Shown one piece after another: positions 15,112-18,638 of a DNA stretch of 18,638 nt (its first letter is position 1; each line of letters opens with the position of its first letter). The DNA is from Paracoccaceae bacterium (GTDB taxonomy: Bacteria > Pseudomonadota > Alphaproteobacteria > Rhodobacterales > Rhodobacteraceae): positions 1-18,638 of the forward strand of contig WTGT01000017.1 in NCBI GenBank assembly GCA_011523445.1, in the 5' to 3' direction. The notes under the pieces were generated by a model, which saw only the letters and a program-made list of their open reading frames with translations, did no database searches and was not told the DNA's origin. A program made the translations under genes and the position numbers.

Positions 15112-16269
15112 ATGAATTTTACTAGACAAACACTTTATACCAACCAGATTTCACTCGGCAGATCCATCAGAAACATTTTCCCGAGAGGATCAAGGCGACC
15201 TGTAGTTGCCCTTTTGTTGATTTGCCTTACCCTTTGGCCAGGTCAGCTCGGGCAGTTGACAAGGGAAATGATTGTTGATGCCTATACCCAGGTAAGTGTA
15301 TTTGTAGCAGCAACCTTGTTGTTAGTATATGGTGCCGAACGCCTTCTGGGATTCAATATTGGAGAAGTCTTGAAAAGCTCCAAAACCCTTGAAATCCCAC
15401 TTGCAGCCCTTCTGGGAGCTATACCTGGTTGTGGTGGTGCAGTTGTCGTTGTGGCGGCCTATTCTTCTGGTCATGCAAGTTTCGGTGCAGTTGTTGCAAC
15501 TCTGATTGCAACCATGGGGGATGCCGCCTTTCTTTTGATAGCCACAAGACCTGACGCTGCAGTGGTTGTGCTTCCCTTGTCATTTCTGGTTGCAGTCATT
15601 TTCGGCTGGATTGTTCATAAGTGGGGACCTTCATTCCGGAGTAGTACGAACGAAATAAAATCTGACCTGATACCCAGAATTGGTAAAACCCAATGGACTC
15701 ATGTAATTTATTTGGTCTGTATGATACCAGGCTTGATATTGGGTGTTTGTCAACTTTTCCAGGTTGATCTTTATCAAACATTCGGGATTTTACCTATGGT
15801 TGTATCAATTCTAGGAACTTTTATTGGACTTTATATTTGGACTTTTTCACCTGTTAAGGCGATGTCCAATCACAAGGATACTCCAGTTACCAGAATGTCC
15901 GTGGAAACAAGTTTCATATCTGTATGGGTTATTGGTGCCTATCTGCTTTACGAATACATGGTTGCTTTCACACCCATAGATCTGAATGAAGTTTTCCAGA
16001 TTGTTACCCCTCTCCTACCATTGGCAGGAGTTTTGGTAGGCTTTATTCCCGGTTGTGGACCACAAGTTCTCGTGACTGCCCTGTATATCAATGGCCTACT
16101 TCCATTTGCAGCTTTGATGGGAAATGCCATTTCAAATGATGGGGATGCCTTGTTTCCTGCAATTGCCGTAAATCCCAAGGTAGCCTTTTGGGCAACCATC
16201 ATTTCTGCAATACCCGCACTCATTGTGGCTTATGGTTTTTACTTTCTATTTCCCAATTTTTTGAATTGA
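15112..16269 (+). CDS. Putative manganese transporter (ArsP_2/DUF2899 family)
   Basis: A 385-residue inner-membrane protein with about nine or ten hydrophobic segments. Two copies of one motif set are visible: IPGCG (104-108) with GDAAF (136-140), and IPGCG (312-316) with GDALF (344-348), 32 residues apart in both halves, so the protein is an internal duplication. I recognise this as the ArsP_2 (DUF2899) family, commonly annotated as a putative manganese transporter. The direction of transport and the ion are not proven by sequence. The conserved Cys and Asp in each repeat are candidate ion-site residues. The ATG at 15112 has only a weak AAG ribosome-binding site and follows a Fur/Mur-type operator by 12 bp, which supports a metal role. 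Confidence 0.85.
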   Translation: MNFTRQTLYTNQISLGRSIRNIFPRGSRRPVVALLLICLTLWPGQLGQLTREMIVDAYTQVSVFVAATLLLVYGAERLLGFNIGEVLKSSKTLEIPLAALLGAIPGCGGAVVVVAAYSSGHASFGAVVATLIATMGDAAFLLIATRPDAAVVVLPLSFLVAVIFGWIVHKWGPSFRSSTNEIKSDLIPRIGKTQWTHVIYLVCMIPGLILGVCQLFQVDLYQTFGILPMVVSILGTFIGLYIWTFSPVKAMSNHKDTPVTRMSVETSFISVWVIGAYLLYEYMVAFTPIDLNEVFQIVTPLLPLAGVLVGFIPGCGPQVLVTALYINGLLPFAALMGNAISNDGDALFPAIAVNPKVAFWATIISAIPALIVAYGFYFLFPNFLN

Positions 16270-16335
16270 ATCGGCGTATCAAGCAAGATTGAGTTCATAA
16301 CTTCAACAAAACCAACTATTCAAAAATTTTTTGAC

Positions 16336-16356
16336 CCGACCAAGTAAATTGGTTGG
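16336..16356 (+). terminator. Possible terminator hairpin after the metal transporter
   Basis: CCGACCAA (16336-16343) and TTGGTTGG (16349-16356) form an 8-bp stem with one G-U pair and loop GTAAA. A run of eight T (16373-16380) follows only after 16 bases, so it is not a textbook intrinsic terminator. The position, 66 bp after the stop, is suitable. Confidence 0.35.
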
Positions 16357-16396
16357 CATGAATGAATCCTACTTTTTTTTGGTGCAAAATCCTGTT

Positions 16397-16413
16397 TGAA
16401 TTATTGTAATTCA
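16397..16413. promoter_or_regulatory. Perfect 7-3-7 palindrome upstream of the GST gene
   Basis: TGAATTA-TTG-TAATTCA is a perfect inverted repeat lying 61 bp before the GST start codon, close to where a promoter should be. The size and placement fit a dimeric repressor site, but no regulator gene is nearby and the AT-rich setting makes chance palindromes possible. Confidence 0.35.
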
Positions 16414-16474
16414 CCAATGAAAAATTAGTTTTTTTCTAACGTAATCGGCACTTCGTCAAACCAAGGATTTCAGC

Positions 16475-17113
16475 ATGGAAAATAGTGACAAACCTCTAGA
16501 ATTATATTGTTTTGGAGAGAGTGGAAATTCCTACAAGGCAGCATTGACCATGGAACTTGCGGAAGTGGCTTGGAAACCTGTTTTTGTTGATTTTTTCAAT
16601 GGTGAAACCAGAACACCAGAATATAGGCAACTCAACACCATGGGCGAAGCTCCCTTACTGGTTGCTGGTAACAAGAAATTGTCCCAATCAGGTGCAATTC
16701 AGCAGTATCTGGTTTCAAAAACAGGAAAATTTGGTGGCAACACTCCTGACGAGAAACTGGAGGTAATACGATGGGTTTTGTGGGATAATCACAAGATGTC
16801 ATCGGTGGCTGGGACAACTAGGTTTCTTGCCAATTTTCTTCCCGAGGAAAAAAGACCTGCGGAAGTAATCGATTGGCATAAAGGTCGTTTAAGGGGCTCA
16901 TTGAACGTTTTGGAACAAAGATTGAACGGAAGTGAATGGCTTGTGGGTGAACACATTACTATCGCCGATATTGCATGTTGCGGTTATCTCTTTTATCCAG
17001 AACCTTTTGGCTTTGAACGAAATGAATGGCCAGGCATTGATCGGTGGTTAACAGATATCTCCAACCAAAAAGGATGGAAACATCCTTATGATTTGATGCC
17101 CAGAAATCGCTGA
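16475..17113 (+). CDS. Glutathione S-transferase family protein
   Basis: A 212-residue cytosolic GST. The N-terminal thioredoxin-like domain (about 8-85) has the start of the first helix at GESGNSYKAAL (14-24), where Ser16 or Ser19 could activate glutathione. The cis-Pro is Pro60 in MGEAPLL, and the gamma-glutamyl contact motif SQSGAIQQYL is at 70-79. The all-helical C-terminal domain carries the folding N-capping box TIADIACCGYL at about 161-171. The product probably conjugates or isomerises an electrophile using glutathione; the substrate is unknown. The ATG at 16475 has AAGGA eight bases upstream. It stands alone, with 205 bp upstream and 49 bp before the next start, so it may be transcribed into the thiolase gene. 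Confidence 0.9.
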   Translation: MENSDKPLELYCFGESGNSYKAALTMELAEVAWKPVFVDFFNGETRTPEYRQLNTMGEAPLLVAGNKKLSQSGAIQQYLVSKTGKFGGNTPDEKLEVIRWVLWDNHKMSSVAGTTRFLANFLPEEKRPAEVIDWHKGRLRGSLNVLEQRLNGSEWLVGEHITIADIACCGYLFYPEPFGFERNEWPGIDRWLTDISNQKGWKHPYDLMPRNR

Positions 17114-17162
17114 CCAAATACGTTTAGCTATTAATCACTCACAACATTTGGAATTTAGAACT

Positions 17163-18371
17163 ATGGAAGCCTTTATTTATGACTCTGTCAGAACACCTAG
17201 GGGTAAAGGAAAAAAGGATGGTTCTCTGCACGAGATCACTTCAGTATGGTTATCTTCTTTCATTCTGAACAAACTCCTGGAGCGAGCCGATATTGATCCC
17301 AAAACAATTGATGACCTGATTTGGGGGAATGTAACTCAGGTCGGTGAGCAGGGAGGGTGTCTGGCCAGATCTGCGGTCTTGTATTCCAACCTTGATGACA
17401 ACATACCAGGCCTTGCAATCAATCGTTTCTGTGCGAGCGGACTGGAAGCTGTCAATCTTGCTGCAAACCAGATCAGGGGTAATGCTGGAACTGGCTATAT
17501 TGCAGGAGGTGTTGAAATGCTTAGTCGTGTTCCAATGGGATCGGATGGTGCAGCCATGTTGGTGGATCCAACCATTGCGATGAATCATTCCATAATCCCC
17601 CAAGGTGTTTCAGCCGATTTGATAGCTACAAAATACGGCTTCTCAAGATTGGATTGTGATCAGTATGCAGTAGAATCTCAAAGACGAGCAGAAATTGCCT
17701 GGAAAGAAAAGCGTTTTGATAAATCCGTGATACCTGTCGTTGATGATATTGGGGCAACACTATTGGAAATGGATGAACATATACGCCCAGATACCGATTT
17801 GGCGGTACTTGAAGGTCTCAATCCATCATTTCAACAAATGGGTGAGGTAATGCCCGGATTTGACAAGGTGGCATTATTGAAATACCCGGAACTGGAGAAA
17901 ATCAATCATGTTCACCATGCCGGTAATTCTTCAGGAATTGTAGATGGGGCTGCGGCACTTTTGATCGGTTCCAGGGAATTCGGAGAAATCAATGATTTGA
18001 CCCCCCGAGCCAGAATAGTTACGACGGCTAAATCAGGGTCTGACCCCACAATTATGCTTACTGGTCCAATACCAGCTAGTGAAAAGGCTTTGAAGCAGGC
18101 TTCGCTTAATATCAGTGACATTGATCTGTTTGAAGTCAACGAAGCATTTTCTTCTGTTCCATTAAGGTTTATTCAGCATTACGGTATTGATCCGGAAATG
18201 GTCAATGTCAATGGGGGAGCCATAGCCATGGGACATCCGCTTGGCGCAACCGGAGCGATAATCCTTGGAACCCTGCTGGATGAACTTGAACGAACTAATA
18301 AGACCCTTGGCCTTGCTACATTATGTGTTGCCGGTGGAATGGGTGTTACCACAATAATTGAGAATCTTTAG
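17163..18371 (+). CDS. Acetyl-CoA acyltransferase (thiolase, beta-oxidation)
   Basis: A 402-residue thiolase that cleaves 3-ketoacyl-CoA with CoA to acetyl-CoA and a shortened acyl-CoA. The acyl-accepting Cys90 is in NRFCASGLEAV, the NEAF motif is at 326-329, His358 in GGAIAMGHPLGATGA, and the second active-site Cys388 in LCVAGGMG. AGNSSGIVDGAA (253-264) is the usual CoA-side loop. I chose the ATG at 17163, giving MEAFIYDSVRTPRGK, the standard thiolase N-terminus; an in-frame TTG at 17148 adds only five residues. The next gene, 12 nt downstream, is a multifunctional hydratase/dehydrogenase, so the pair is a fadAB/fadIJ-type operon. A biosynthetic acetoacetyl-CoA thiolase is less likely in that context. 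Confidence 0.94.
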   Translation: MEAFIYDSVRTPRGKGKKDGSLHEITSVWLSSFILNKLLERADIDPKTIDDLIWGNVTQVGEQGGCLARSAVLYSNLDDNIPGLAINRFCASGLEAVNLAANQIRGNAGTGYIAGGVEMLSRVPMGSDGAAMLVDPTIAMNHSIIPQGVSADLIATKYGFSRLDCDQYAVESQRRAEIAWKEKRFDKSVIPVVDDIGATLLEMDEHIRPDTDLAVLEGLNPSFQQMGEVMPGFDKVALLKYPELEKINHVHHAGNSSGIVDGAAALLIGSREFGEINDLTPRARIVTTAKSGSDPTIMLTGPIPASEKALKQASLNISDIDLFEVNEAFSSVPLRFIQHYGIDPEMVNVNGGAIAMGHPLGATGAIILGTLLDELERTNKTLGLATLCVAGGMGVTTIIENL

Positions 18372-18383
18372 GAACATTGTCTA

Positions 18384-18638
18384 ATGGCCGATTTTTATTT
18401 TGATATAGACCAATCAGGGGTTGCCACAATTACCTGGGATTGCCCGGATAAATTTATGAATCTCATGTCCTGGGAGGGTTTCAACGAACTCGATACCTTC
18501 ATGAACCAGGCAATAAATGACCCCAAGGTAAAGGGGATTGTACTGGCCAGTGGGAAAGACACGTTCACGGGTGGAATGGATCTCAAGGTATTGGGGTCCA
18601 TGAAACAGAATTCATCCACTGATCTTGATGTATTCAAC
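18384..18638 (+). CDS. Enoyl-CoA hydratase/3-hydroxyacyl-CoA dehydrogenase, N-terminal part
   Basis: The first 85 codons of a gene that continues past the end of the window. The N-terminus has the crotonase fold pattern: VATITWDCPDKFMNLMS at 13-29 and KGIVLASGKDTFTGGMDL at 50-67, whose Gly-Gly-Met-Asp-Leu forms part of the oxyanion hole that holds the CoA thioester. This segment, together with its place 12 nt after a beta-oxidation thiolase, resembles the FadB/FadJ large subunit. Whether a dehydrogenase domain follows cannot be seen, so a stand-alone enoyl-CoA hydratase remains possible. The ATG at 18384 has GGAA upstream. Confidence 0.82.
   Translation, partial: MADFYFDIDQSGVATITWDCPDKFMNLMSWEGFNELDTFMNQAINDPKVKGIVLASGKDTFTGGMDLKVLGSMKQNSSTDLDVFN

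Overview
The window comes from an alphaproteobacterium, probably a free-living aquatic or marine one with a moderately AT-rich genome. The main reason is the gene run murA, DUF2948, hisD, UPF0262 and low-molecular-weight phosphatase, all on the minus strand. UPF0262 and DUF2948 are essentially alphaproteobacterial families and this order is typical of the class. The lineage below class level is inference.

Layout. (1) Minus strand, about 131-4296: a compact operon of a 40-residue basic protein (found by hand, 4174-4296), murA, a DUF2948 protein, hisD, a UPF0262 protein and a low-molecular-weight protein-tyrosine-phosphatase-like protein. Junctions are tight (4-bp and 8-bp overlaps, 4-bp and 12-bp gaps). 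It joins peptidoglycan precursor synthesis to the last step of histidine synthesis. (2) 4297-4758: a non-coding stretch holding the likely operon promoter and several AT-rich dyads, then tRNA-Thr(GGU) on the plus strand. (3) Minus strand, 4868-10323: an AMP-forming acyl-CoA synthetase, a half-size ABC exporter, tRNA-Gly(UCC), a degenerate second tRNA-Gly-like copy beside it, a small helical protein of unknown function, and a Rieske non-haem iron oxygenase alpha subunit. (4) 10442-11596, minus: an FMN-dependent alpha-hydroxy-acid dehydrogenase, divergent from pyrD (plus) at 11710-12774. (5) Minus strand, 12782-15007: two PaaI-type hotdog thioesterases followed by a DinF-like MATE exporter, with 3-nt gaps. 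(6) Plus strand: a putative manganese transporter (ArsP_2/DUF2899 family) with a strong Fur/Mur-type operator just before its start, a glutathione S-transferase, and a beta-oxidation pair of thiolase and a multifunctional enoyl-CoA hydratase/3-hydroxyacyl-CoA dehydrogenase cut by the window end.

How the genes work together. Fatty-acid use is represented twice: an acyl-CoA synthetase (activation) and the thiolase/FadJ-like pair (beta-oxidation). The Rieske oxygenase and FMN dehydrogenase are neighbours on one strand and could serve catabolism of a small organic substrate, but no reductase partner is present and the substrate cannot be named. Most of the window is ordinary core metabolism. I see no CRISPR array, insertion sequence, phage gene or defence island. 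The points most worth a second look are the hidden small protein upstream of murA, the decayed tRNA-Gly copy, the metal-responsive operator, the unusual orotate-site loop in PyrD, and the thioesterase-thioesterase-MATE operon.
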